NCBI GenBank assembly: GCA_014379305.1 | Contig: JACMMB010000104.1 | Coordinates: forward strand, 1 to 5,553 | Origin: Akkermansiaceae bacterium | GTDB taxonomy: Bacteria > Verrucomicrobiota > Verrucomicrobiia > Verrucomicrobiales > Akkermansiaceae | Direction of reading: 5' to 3' | Length of the DNA: 5,553 nucleotides | Shown here: in pieces, positions 1 to 5,553 of the stretch | How positions within the stretch are numbered: the stretch's first letter is position 1 | How the letters are laid out: each line of letters starts with the position of its first letter | The notes under the pieces: model-generated | Told to the model about the DNA's origin: nothing | What the model saw: the letters and a program-made list of their open reading frames with translations, nothing else | Databases searched by the model: none | Program-made: the position numbers and the translations under genes

Positions 1-60
1 GAAGGCGACTTTCACGTTCGCGGAAACATTAAGACGGTCGTGCGAGCGAGTTATAGAAAG

Positions 61-123
61 CAGTGAGCAGTGGGCTGTGGGCTGTGGGCAGTGGGCAGTG
101 GGCAGTGGGCAGTGGGCAGTGGG
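61..123. repeat. Intergenic heptanucleotide tandem array (CAGTGGG)
   Basis: Nine uninterrupted 7-bp units: CAGTGAG, CAGTGGG, CTGTGGG twice, then CAGTGGG five times. It begins 60 bp beyond the MBOAT stop codon. The unit differs from those of the array inside the MBOAT gene but has the same 7-bp period. Two further heptamers of related sequence (CTGAGGA, CTGCTGA at 164-177) could be a decayed second arm, but their pairing with the main array is poor. No open frame of interest is attached to it, and no rho-independent terminator is seen between the array and the MBOAT stop. Confidence 0.93.
72..123 (+). other. Predicted G-quadruplex motif (eight GGG tracts)
   Basis: GGG tracts occur at 72-74, 79-81, 86-88, 93-95, 100-102, 107-109, 114-116 and 121-123, each separated by exactly four bases (CTGT or CAGT). 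This meets the standard four-tract, loop 1-7 definition twice over, so two tandem quadruplexes are possible. The G-rich strand is the plus strand, the template for the minus-strand operon, so a structure here could impede RNA polymerase leaving the MBOAT gene. The motif is visible; its formation and any role in termination are inferred. Confidence 0.6.
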
Positions 124-183
124 CAAACTGCTTTGTATTGGTGACCCACCTGTTTCCCCCTAACTGAGGACTGCTGAACCCGT

Positions 184-1740
184 TCAAAACTGAAAATAAA
201 TGAAGCCCCTCGGCGCACCGGGATTGGTAACTATCAGAAACACCATCACTCCCTGAACCATTGCTTCGACCGGAGTCACTGCGAGCTTCCGGGCAAGGTG
301 TTCACGGTGTTCCTTCAACCAGCCCCAAAAGTGATAGATCACGACGGCGGTGCCATAGAAAACCAGCGAGAATATCGGAGGTCCCGAAAAGCCGGTTTTT
401 CCGCTGAGAGCGCCTTTAAAAAAAGCAAGGATGTTCGCCATGTCCGGCATGAGGAAAGTCAGCCAGAACGCAGTCACGAGGTGGAAGGTGAGGAACCAGC
501 GGAGGATAGAGAAACCAGAGGCCAGAGACCAGAGACCAGAGGAAGGAGGACCGAGGACAGAGGACAGAGTAGGGTGGACGGAGATCTTATCTCTGACTTC
601 TGACTTCTGACCTCTGATCTCTGATCTCTGATGTCTTGCCCCTGAGCCGAATCTCTCCAGCGCGAGAAACAGTCCATGCAGCGATCCCCACAACGCGAAC
701 TTCCATTCCGCGCCGTGCCACAGACCACCAAGGAACATCACCAGAAAGAGATTGATGTAGGTCCGTGCCGGGCCTTTGCGGTTCCCGCCTAACGGAATGT
801 AAAGATAGTCTCGCAGCCAGGCGGAGAGTGACATGTGCCAGCGGCGCCAGAATTCGGTGATGCTGGTGGAGAGATAGGGGAAATTGAAGTTGATCGGGAA
901 GCGGTAGCCAAACATCGCCGCGAGGCCGATGGCGATGAGCGAATAACCTGCGAAGTCGGCGAAGATCTGGAGCGAGTAACAGTAAAGAAGCGGAACCAAG
1001 TTTAGAGGCGAACCACCCGCCAAATTCGCACTTCCTTGGGTAAGGAACGCGGTTTGCTCGGACAAGTTGTCGGCGACAAAGATCTTGAGAAAATAGCCGG
1101 TGATCAGCGCGCGCAGCACCTGTTTCCAAGGAATGTCCTCGATCCGTTTGGCCGCAATTTGCGGCCAGAAATCCTTGGCCTTGACGATGGGACCGGCGAC
1201 GAGCTGGGGGAAGAACATCAGATAGAAACCGATGTCACGCACTCCCTTCGCGAATCGTCCGCCCTTCGAAACCAATGTGTCCGCCTCGCGCGTGACCTCA
1301 CCGCGGGACACGTCCACAATCATGCTGATCCCATGGAACGTATAGAACGAGATCCCGATCGGCAGGGGAATGCTTTTCGCCGCCTCCAGCCATGAAGAAG
1401 GCAGGAACGGGAGAAGCCCGGCGATGAACGGGAGATATTTGAAAACTGCCAGCAGGGCCAGATTCATGACCACCGCCCGCGCGGTCCAGCGCTTCACCAG
1501 CGCCTCGTCCCCGGCCACTTTGTGCAGGATGATGCGGGCGGTTGCGATGCTGTTCCCGACACACGAAAGCGCGAGCAGCACGATCAGCCGCGGATCCTCC
1601 CAACCATAAAAAACAACGCTGGCCACCAGAGCCAGCGTCACCTGCCACGCCTTGCCATGCCTCCCGCGCGACCCCGGCGCGTAGTAGAGGGCGAATGTGA
1701 TGGCCAGCAGGCTGAGGAATTCCCAGGAATTGAAAAGCAT
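184..1740 (-). CDS. AlgI-type MBOAT O-acyltransferase carrying an in-frame heptanucleotide-repeat insertion
   Basis: A 518-residue polytopic membrane protein of the MBOAT family, closest in layout to alginate O-acetyltransferase AlgI. These proteins pass acyl groups, usually acetyl, across the inner membrane for transfer to exported polysaccharides. Seen in the sequence: a typical AlgI start (MLFNSWEFLSLL); PIGISFYTFHGIS near residues 127-139; FFPQLVAGPIV at 176-186; WRRWHMSLSAWLRDYLYIPL at 298-317 with GGNR following; GGLWHG at 338-343 with the family's invariant histidine at 342; and the usual C-terminus FIYFQF. Several hydrophobic segments span the chain. Residues about 370-409 come from a repeat array (515-633) and look foreign; without them the length is near 478, normal for the family. 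The gene starts 19 bp after the preceding glycosyltransferase, so it is probably co-transcribed. No Shine-Dalgarno sequence is seen; the leader is pyrimidine-rich. The usual SGNH/AlgJ-like partner is not in the window, so the acceptor glycan is unknown. Family call very secure, substrate inferred. Confidence 0.93.
   Translation of the reverse strand: MLFNSWEFLSLLAITFALYYAPGSRGRHGKAWQVTLALVASVVFYGWEDPRLIVLLALSCVGNSIATARIILHKVAGDEALVKRWTARAVVMNLALLAVFKYLPFIAGLLPFLPSSWLEAAKSIPLPIGISFYTFHGISMIVDVSRGEVTREADTLVSKGGRFAKGVRDIGFYLMFFPQLVAGPIVKAKDFWPQIAAKRIEDIPWKQVLRALITGYFLKIFVADNLSEQTAFLTQGSANLAGGSPLNLVPLLYCYSLQIFADFAGYSLIAIGLAAMFGYRFPINFNFPYLSTSITEFWRRWHMSLSAWLRDYLYIPLGGNRKGPARTYINLFLVMFLGGLWHGAEWKFALWGSLHGLFLALERFGSGARHQRSEIRGQKSEVRDKISVHPTLSSVLGPPSSGLWSLASGFSILRWFLTFHLVTAFWLTFLMPDMANILAFFKGALSGKTGFSGPPIFSLVFYGTAVVIYHFWGWLKEHREHLARKLAVTPVEAMVQGVMVFLIVTNPGAPRGFIYFQF
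515..633 (-). repeat. Heptanucleotide repeat element with inverted arms, inside the MBOAT gene
   Basis: Seventeen consecutive 7-bp units stay in register for 119 bp. On the plus strand the units run CCAGAGG, CCAGAGA twice, CCAGAGG, then diverged purine-rich units (AAGGAGG, ACCGAGG, ACAGAGG, ACAGAGT, AGGGTGG, ACGGAGA), a central TCTTATC, and then TCTGACT twice, TCTGACC, TCTGATC twice and TCTGATG. The first arm is purine-rich and the last pyrimidine-rich, so they are imperfect inverted copies. Reading the gene, the array encodes residues about 370-409, visible as heptapeptides SEIRGQK / SEVRDKI and SSVLGPP / SSGLWSL. It sits between LALERFG and the next hydrophobic segment (WFLTFHLVTAFWLTFL), a loop that is variable in this family. 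Tandem heptanucleotide repeats are known in bacteria, for example the STRR sequences of filamentous cyanobacteria; similar SEIRDQR-type peptides turn up in predicted proteins of several environmental phyla. Confidence 0.92.
522..631 (-). other. Potential long RNA hairpin formed by the repeat arms in the MBOAT mRNA
   Basis: The reverse complement of 522-542 matches 611-631 at 18 of 21 positions, differing only at the last base of each 7-bp unit (G versus A). In RNA made from the minus strand (the gene's sense strand) each of these differences becomes a U-G wobble. All 21 positions can therefore pair, enclosing 68 nt (543-610). On the opposite strand they would be A-C mismatches. Inward units pair only poorly (about 3-5 of 7). 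The stem is inside the coding sequence, so a translating ribosome would have to unwind it. The base match is directly visible; folding in the cell is inferred. Confidence 0.55.
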
Positions 1741-1759
1741 GCGGGAGCGGAAAGAGGAG

Positions 1760-2707
1760 TCAGGAGACGGGGATCAGGATGTCGGCCATGTATTTTGCCA
1801 CGGCCTTTTCGCAACAAACGTTATTCCACCAATCAACTGTGGCTTCGTGGATTTGGCGAAGTTTGTCGGGATTCTTCATGAGTGCTTCAAGGGTGGCATG
1901 CAGTTGAGACCAGTCTTGGATCACAATCATCGGGCTGTCCTTGTAAAAGACGTTAGCCGGGAGTGGGTCGGTGATGATCACACAGCCGAGGCGCAGGGCC
2001 TCCCAGTGCCGGATAGTCTCTGGACTGATGAATCCTGTCGGGCAGATGGCGAGCCGGCTGTTGGCAAGTACCTGGGCATACTCCGAGGGTGGCATTCCCT
2101 TTGCAAACCATTCGGTGAAGCGGATGATCGAGTCTGGATAGCGCTCGCTGAAATCTCGTTCCACCGTGAATTTCTCTACCGCCCTGCGGGCTAGTTCCCG
2201 GAGGTGGCGTCCGGGTAGGTTCCGGCGGGGAAGCCAGAGGATCCTGCGGAACTGCTTGTAGAGATCCACCCGGTTGCGGTTCAAGTAGCCCGAGAAGAAC
2301 AGGCGCGTTTTCCGCCGCGCGAAAGGAACGGGAGTCACGACACCACAAGCTTCGTGATAGCCGACGGGAAAAGGATGGGTTTTAGGGGAGGGTTCGCTTA
2401 AGTACTGGCGGAAAATGAGGTCGAATCCTTGCGCGGATCCGATGGGAAAGCGCCCGTGCTCGTCGGCAAGTAGGATTAGCGCATTGTGCCGCTGCGTATC
2501 ACGAACGAAGCGGACATCACCTACTTCTTTCTCGCTAAAGTGGCGGTAGTGAAGGGTAAAACTCCATTTGTCAAAGGCACCTCCCATTTGTTCCTGCAAT
2601 TCGCCGAACAACCTTGTTAGGAAAAGATTCTCTCCGTGGATGATTGGAGGTTCGCCGTCCTTGTTTACGACGTTGCCCGGAAAACCTGCCTGCTTTTGAT
2701 AGATCAT
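1760..2707 (-). CDS. Exostosin-like (GT47-type) glycosyltransferase
   Basis: A predicted soluble protein of 315 residues resembling exostosin-family glycosyltransferases, which use nucleotide sugars. Sugar and linkage cannot be told. Seen: an N-terminal half with FGELQEQ, FTLHYRHFSE and TQRHNALILLADEHGRFPIG (71-90); SGYLNRNRVDLYKQF (139-153); and a C-terminal block with YAQVLANSRLAICPTGF (210-226) and RHWEALRLGCVIITDPLP (233-250), followed by a conserved-looking DW at 265-266. That block matches the exostosin pattern of a small CP-G motif, then R-EAL-GC-P-I and a late tryptophan. The frame stays open to 2836, but the extra 43 residues are compositionally unlike the rest and overlap the flippase gene by 62 bp. 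I therefore start at the ATG at 2707, just before IYQKQAGFP, leaving a 67-bp gap from the flippase stop. No signal peptide or Shine-Dalgarno sequence is seen. In this cluster it probably builds the repeat unit in the cytoplasm. Alternative: another GT-B-fold transferase with a similar C-terminal block. Confidence 0.72.
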   Translation of the reverse strand: MIYQKQAGFPGNVVNKDGEPPIIHGENLFLTRLFGELQEQMGGAFDKWSFTLHYRHFSEKEVGDVRFVRDTQRHNALILLADEHGRFPIGSAQGFDLIFRQYLSEPSPKTHPFPVGYHEACGVVTPVPFARRKTRLFFSGYLNRNRVDLYKQFRRILWLPRRNLPGRHLRELARRAVEKFTVERDFSERYPDSIIRFTEWFAKGMPPSEYAQVLANSRLAICPTGFISPETIRHWEALRLGCVIITDPLPANVFYKDSPMIVIQDWSQLHATLEALMKNPDKLRQIHEATVDWWNNVCCEKAVAKYMADILIPVS

Positions 2708-2774
2708 GAAAGGAGATTGTACAGCTGGCGGAGCAAGGTGATATCGTGGCTGGCGCGGTGCAGTAATAGAGCAA

Positions 2775-4298
2775 TTAGGGAATGACGAATTTGCCACCCG
2801 GCACGCGTGCCAGCATTTTGACGATACGGTGATCACTGCCCAGCCGCCGGGCGAGTCCGCGCATGGAATAGATCGAGGAAATGGCGGAAAGAATCACGCC
2901 CACTCCCAGCGCGTTGTAGCCTTGCAGGAAAAACGCGACCACTAGGCTGATGCTGATCAGCCCGAGGGCGGCGAACAGCAGTGTGCGGCATTCGCGTTCG
3001 ATCTGATAGGAGATGGTCCTGCGTCCCACGATACCCATCGCAAACACGTGAACCAGACAGGCGATCGGGAACGCGACAGCCGATCCCATCAATCCGAATT
3101 TCCAGAGCATCAGAACAGTGATGACCGCTTCGAAAAGACCTAGGCCGATCCCGAATGCTGCGAAGCCGCGCGCGTCCCCTTTCGCCAGTTGGATTGTGTT
3201 CAAGGGATAGGAAACCACCTTGAAAAACACTCCGCACGACATCACCGCTAGCAGACCGGACGCAGCGTGGAACTTCGACGAATAGAGGATCAGGATTACC
3301 ATCGGAGCGCAGGTGATGGTGGCGATTACTCCTGGCAACGCCAGTAAAACCCCAATCTCGATCTGCTGGTTCACCGCCCTCACCATCGCACCATGATCAC
3401 CGATCATGGCGGTCAGTCTGGGATAGAAATCCATGCCCATCGCTCGTAATACAAAATTCACGAAAAGTCCGGACACCGCCCATGCGGACTGGTAGATCCC
3501 CGCTGAGTCGAGGCCATAGGTCCGTGTGATGGACGACCGGATCACCATGTCTTTGCCCGCCCATAGCAGGCCGGTGAGCATGAAGGCGGCTCCTAGTGAG
3601 AACAACGGCTTGATGCCGGCGAGCGTTTCCTTCCAGGTGATACAGCAGCCGGGAACAGTGACTGTGCGGGAAAACCAACGCGTGGTCAAAGCGGAAAGCA
3701 AGGAGCCCATCAGGAATGCGGGAATGATGCCGCGTTCCTGCCACCAGACATAGATCAGGACTACTGGGAGGATGCCGACCACTGAGGAAACGATGTTCAT
3801 TTTGGCCATCTCCATGTAGCGCCCCGTTCCCTGAAGGATCGCCATTTCCCCTGCGGTAAAGGCGCCTCCCAGCAAGGTCAGGCCGAGGATCATGATGGCC
3901 TTAGTGTGGTCGCCGTTTCCGAAACTCTGGACACTGAGATAATTGGCGAAAATGATGGAAAGCACGACACCGACAATACCTGACATGAAACATGCCCGGC
4001 GGATGATCTTCACCGCCCGGCCGAACTGTACTGGGCTCCCGCTGCCGTGGGCGGTTGCTACCTCCCGGATTGAGCTCTCCCCGAGTCCCATGCCGGCGAA
4101 TGTTCCAAGAGTTCCGCTGATGGATGCGTAGAGACCGACGAGGCCCACTCCCGCCGGGCCGAGAAGATAAGCCAGTGCCTTGGTGCGGGCCAGACCGAAC
4201 ACATAGCAAACTCCCTGACTGCCGCCGAGCAGGGAGGATGATTTGAAGATCGTCCGGTATCCGGCGGTGTCCGCCTGATCATGTTTCCCGGTAGTCAT
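2775..4298 (-). CDS. Wzx-type polysaccharide flippase (MOP/MATE superfamily)
   Basis: A 507-residue inner-membrane protein of the oligosaccharidyl-lipid flippase group. It should move undecaprenyl-linked sugar units from the cytoplasmic to the periplasmic face for polymerisation. Seen: a short hydrophilic N-terminus, then the hallmark first-helix region with SSSLLGGSQGVCYVFGLARTK (20-40), LAYLLGPAGVGLVGLYASIS (42-61) and a conserved-looking MGLGESSIREVA (70-81). About twelve to fourteen hydrophobic segments run to residue 480, with basic loops such as KIIRRA (97-102) and GRRTISYQIERE (425-436). Length is normal for the family (about 400-520). The R-K-LLGP-GVGL-GLY signature points to O-antigen/exopolysaccharide flippases rather than drug-exporting MATE proteins. 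It follows the methyltransferase after 103 bp, the largest gap in the cluster; I see no convincing promoter or terminator there. No Shine-Dalgarno sequence precedes the ATG, only a pyrimidine-rich leader. The glycan carried is unknown. Confidence 0.9.
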   Translation of the reverse strand: MTTGKHDQADTAGYRTIFKSSSLLGGSQGVCYVFGLARTKALAYLLGPAGVGLVGLYASISGTLGTFAGMGLGESSIREVATAHGSGSPVQFGRAVKIIRRACFMSGIVGVVLSIIFANYLSVQSFGNGDHTKAIMILGLTLLGGAFTAGEMAILQGTGRYMEMAKMNIVSSVVGILPVVLIYVWWQERGIIPAFLMGSLLSALTTRWFSRTVTVPGCCITWKETLAGIKPLFSLGAAFMLTGLLWAGKDMVIRSSITRTYGLDSAGIYQSAWAVSGLFVNFVLRAMGMDFYPRLTAMIGDHGAMVRAVNQQIEIGVLLALPGVIATITCAPMVILILYSSKFHAASGLLAVMSCGVFFKVVSYPLNTIQLAKGDARGFAAFGIGLGLFEAVITVLMLWKFGLMGSAVAFPIACLVHVFAMGIVGRRTISYQIERECRTLLFAALGLISISLVVAFFLQGYNALGVGVILSAISSIYSMRGLARRLGSDHRIVKMLARVPGGKFVIP

Positions 4299-4401
4299 CA
4301 GAGGGGTGATAGAAGACAGCTTTCCAATGGATTACTGGTCACTCGAATTGCACTGTTTGATTCATAATTGGTCGGAGCTTGATAATCCGGACTCATGGGG
4401 C

Positions 4402-5106
4402 TCAGCGTATTTTCTGTGATGAGGCATTACTAAAAAAGATGCCATCCATTTCGTATGTTTGGAAAGTTTTTGGATCTCGGAGGCCTTGGACGGTTTTCCA
4501 AAGAACATAGCCTCGCCGCCGCATGACGTAGATCGCCTGCTCTATGAGCATCTGTTTTTCATACAGGGGCATTACTGACATTTCAAGTTGCCAGCCTATC
4601 ACCCTGTCGGTGCCAGCTCTGCATCCCTTGAGGATGTTTCTTTCAAAGCCTTGGGTGTCCAACTTGACAAATACGCGCCTTCCGGCGGCAACCAGATTGG
4701 CAAGAACGGAATCCAGTGTCCGGACTTCTACTTTCACTTGCTCCACTAGGCCGGCTTGGTCATGTTTGACGAGAAATGAACTCAGCACATCCATTTCATA
4801 AATGTTCATCGTGAGTTCACCGATTTCCTTTCCAAGGCCTAACTGATGACAGGTCCATAAGTGATCACATTTTGACTTTTCGGCAAGTCGCGCGAACGCA
4901 TGAGGCTGGGGCTCAAATGATATGATTTCGCCCTGCCAACCCGAAGCTCGCAGGTCGCCTCCATAGCCTCCATCATTCGCTCCAACATCAAGCACCACAT
5001 CGACTCTATGGGCGGCGAGGAGTTCCGGTAGGGATTTATATCGAACGACATCAAAACCCAACTTCTGGAAGAAGGGCCGTAGCTTGTAAAGAGTTTTAGT
5101 AAACAT
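4402..5106 (-). CDS. FkbM-family SAM-dependent methyltransferase
   Basis: A 234-residue class I methyltransferase. FkbM relatives O-methylate hydroxyl groups of sugars or polyketides using S-adenosylmethionine; in a glycan cluster a sugar hydroxyl is the likely target. Seen: SAM-binding motif I, VVLDVGANDGGYGG (37-50); the post-I acidic motif ISFEPQPHA (62-70), where the glutamate would hold the SAM ribose; and the FkbM signature region RRVFVKLDTQGFERNILKG (143-161), equivalent to the usual KID-EG-E-VL-G motif. The C-terminal part (QLEMSVMPLY, GYVLWKTVQGL) fits the family. The length of 234 matches the compact versions. No signal peptide or membrane segment is seen, so it should act in the cytoplasm before export. 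It begins 43 bp after the preceding glycosyltransferase. G+C looks lower than in the downstream genes (28/60 at 4441-4500, 31/60 at 4501-4560), suggesting a separate origin. No clear Shine-Dalgarno sequence. Family confident, substrate inferred. Confidence 0.9.
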   Translation of the reverse strand: MFTKTLYKLRPFFQKLGFDVVRYKSLPELLAAHRVDVVLDVGANDGGYGGDLRASGWQGEIISFEPQPHAFARLAEKSKCDHLWTCHQLGLGKEIGELTMNIYEMDVLSSFLVKHDQAGLVEQVKVEVRTLDSVLANLVAAGRRVFVKLDTQGFERNILKGCRAGTDRVIGWQLEMSVMPLYEKQMLIEQAIYVMRRRGYVLWKTVQGLRDPKTFQTYEMDGIFFSNASSQKIR

Positions 5107-5149
5107 ATTCTATAAGTGTATCTGCTCAGGGATACGTCAGCTCGAAATG

Positions 5150-5553
5150 TCAAGCAATGTCGGCAATCCAATCCACTGCAAAATCTAAGCTTTGTTGACC
5201 GGAGTTGATCAAACAGGTGTATTCTAGTCCTCCCTCGAGCGCGATCTGCTCGTAGCAGCCGTTCAGGTAGCCAGGCTGAAAGATTTCAAGGATCGGTGTT
5301 TCCGGTGGGGCCCAGAGCAGGTTGGTCATGGCGGCTCCATGGAGACCGGCGACTGCGGGCGCGGAGCTGACCTTCCGGATTTGTTGCCTGACGCTGTGGG
5401 TTCCGCAGTCGACGATTTCGAAGCCGTTGGATTGGAAAGCCGCTTCCATGGTATCGATATTATCCGGAATTCTCGCCCCGCCGCGCCGGGTGAGAAAGAC
5501 GGGAGGCCCTGAACGGGCATTGCCTAAATAGGGAGCAAAGTTTTTCCTGAGCC
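5150..5553 (-). CDS. Glycosyltransferase family 61-type protein, C-terminal part (truncated by window edge)
   Basis: The frame is open to the window edge, so only the last 133 residues are visible and the true start lies beyond 5553. An internal ATG at 5449 is not the real start, because conserved sequence continues upstream of it: PPVFLTRRGGARIPDNIDTM matches the GT61 pattern of a beta-strand ending in R, a basic stretch, then an asparagine-containing turn. Further on come GFEIVDCG; a loop with VAGLHGAAMTNLLWAPP (histidine at visible residue 71), equivalent to the family's G-HGA-L-N-F-PG motif; and ILEIFQPGYLNGCYEQIA, equivalent to the viEi-p-y-n-Y segment. Family-61 enzymes transfer pentoses or related sugars; bacterial members are common in capsule and exopolysaccharide clusters and are usually soluble or membrane-associated. 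This is the first gene visible in transcription order and probably heads the same operon. Donor and acceptor are unknown. Confidence 0.85.
   Translation of the reverse strand, partial: LRKNFAPYLGNARSGPPVFLTRRGGARIPDNIDTMEAAFQSNGFEIVDCGTHSVRQQIRKVSSAPAVAGLHGAAMTNLLWAPPETPILEIFQPGYLNGCYEQIALEGGLEYTCLINSGQQSLDFAVDWIADIA

Noticed and set aside
1..66. Plus-strand open frame from the window edge (EGDFHVRGNIKTVVRAS...) ending in a TGA inside the first heptamer of the array; could be the tail of a convergent gene.
   Set aside because: Only 21 codons are visible, a second plus frame is also open, and no motif is recognisable. The minus strand also offers a possible GTG start (VKVAF) at position 15, so the evidence does not choose.
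61..123. CRISPR array.
   Set aside because: The units are 7 bp with no spacers, so this is a simple tandem repeat.
140..150. Short inverted repeat (GGTG/CACC, 3-nt loop) after the MBOAT gene as a terminator.
   Set aside because: The stem is only four pairs and no T-tract follows on the minus strand.
1036..2194. Several plus-strand and alternate-frame open frames of 80-180 residues over the MBOAT and exostosin-like genes.
   Set aside because: They overlap secure genes, have no family-like motifs and are rich in R, P and H, as expected for shadow frames of G+C-rich coding DNA.
2708..2836. N-terminal extension of 43 residues on the exostosin-like gene, overlapping the flippase gene.
   Set aside because: The extension reads like out-of-frame sequence, covers the end of the flippase gene, and the similarity-like sequence begins at the ATG at 2707.
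4299..4401. Promoter or terminator in the longest gap between genes.
   Set aside because: I found no convincing -35/-10 pair at proper spacing on the minus strand; GGATTA and TAATCC are inverted copies but lie about 50 bp apart and are short.
5118..5135. GTATC/GATAC inverted repeat between the GT61 and FkbM genes as a regulatory site.
   Set aside because: A five-pair stem with an eight-base loop is within chance expectation, and nothing else supports it.

Overview
The window is part of a bacterial surface-polysaccharide (exopolysaccharide, capsule or O-antigen type) gene cluster. All five recognisable genes lie on the minus strand, so transcription runs from high to low coordinates. In that order they are: the 3' end of a family-61-type glycosyltransferase (cut by the window edge), an FkbM-family methyltransferase, a Wzx-type lipid-linked oligosaccharide flippase, an exostosin-like (GT47-type) glycosyltransferase, and an AlgI-type MBOAT O-acyltransferase. 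The gaps between them are 43, 103, 67 and 19 bp. That suggests one transcription unit, with the 103-bp gap before the flippase the likeliest place for an internal promoter.

Read together, the genes describe assembly and decoration of a glycan. Glycosyltransferases add sugars, FkbM probably O-methylates one, Wzx moves the lipid-linked unit across the inner membrane, and the MBOAT protein moves acyl (usually acetyl) groups towards the exported polymer. No polymerase (Wzy), chain-length regulator or export porin is in view, and neither is the AlgJ/AlgX-like partner that usually accompanies AlgI proteins.

The organism cannot be named from this sequence. Mid-to-high G+C, the absence of Shine-Dalgarno sequences before the visible starts, and heptanucleotide repeat arrays encoding SEIRDQR-like peptides fit Verrucomicrobiota or a neighbouring PVC-group lineage. 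This is an impression from known sequences, not a demonstrated assignment.

The most unusual content is two arrays with a 7-bp period at the low-coordinate end. One (61-123) is intergenic: nine CAGTGGG-type units carrying eight evenly spaced GGG tracts, a strong G-quadruplex motif. The other (515-633) is seventeen 7-bp units inside the MBOAT reading frame. It adds about 40 residues in a loop after the catalytic region without breaking the gene. It also has inverted arms that can pair over 21 consecutive positions in the sense mRNA. No new enzymatic or defence system is visible; the repeat elements are the part most worth following up.
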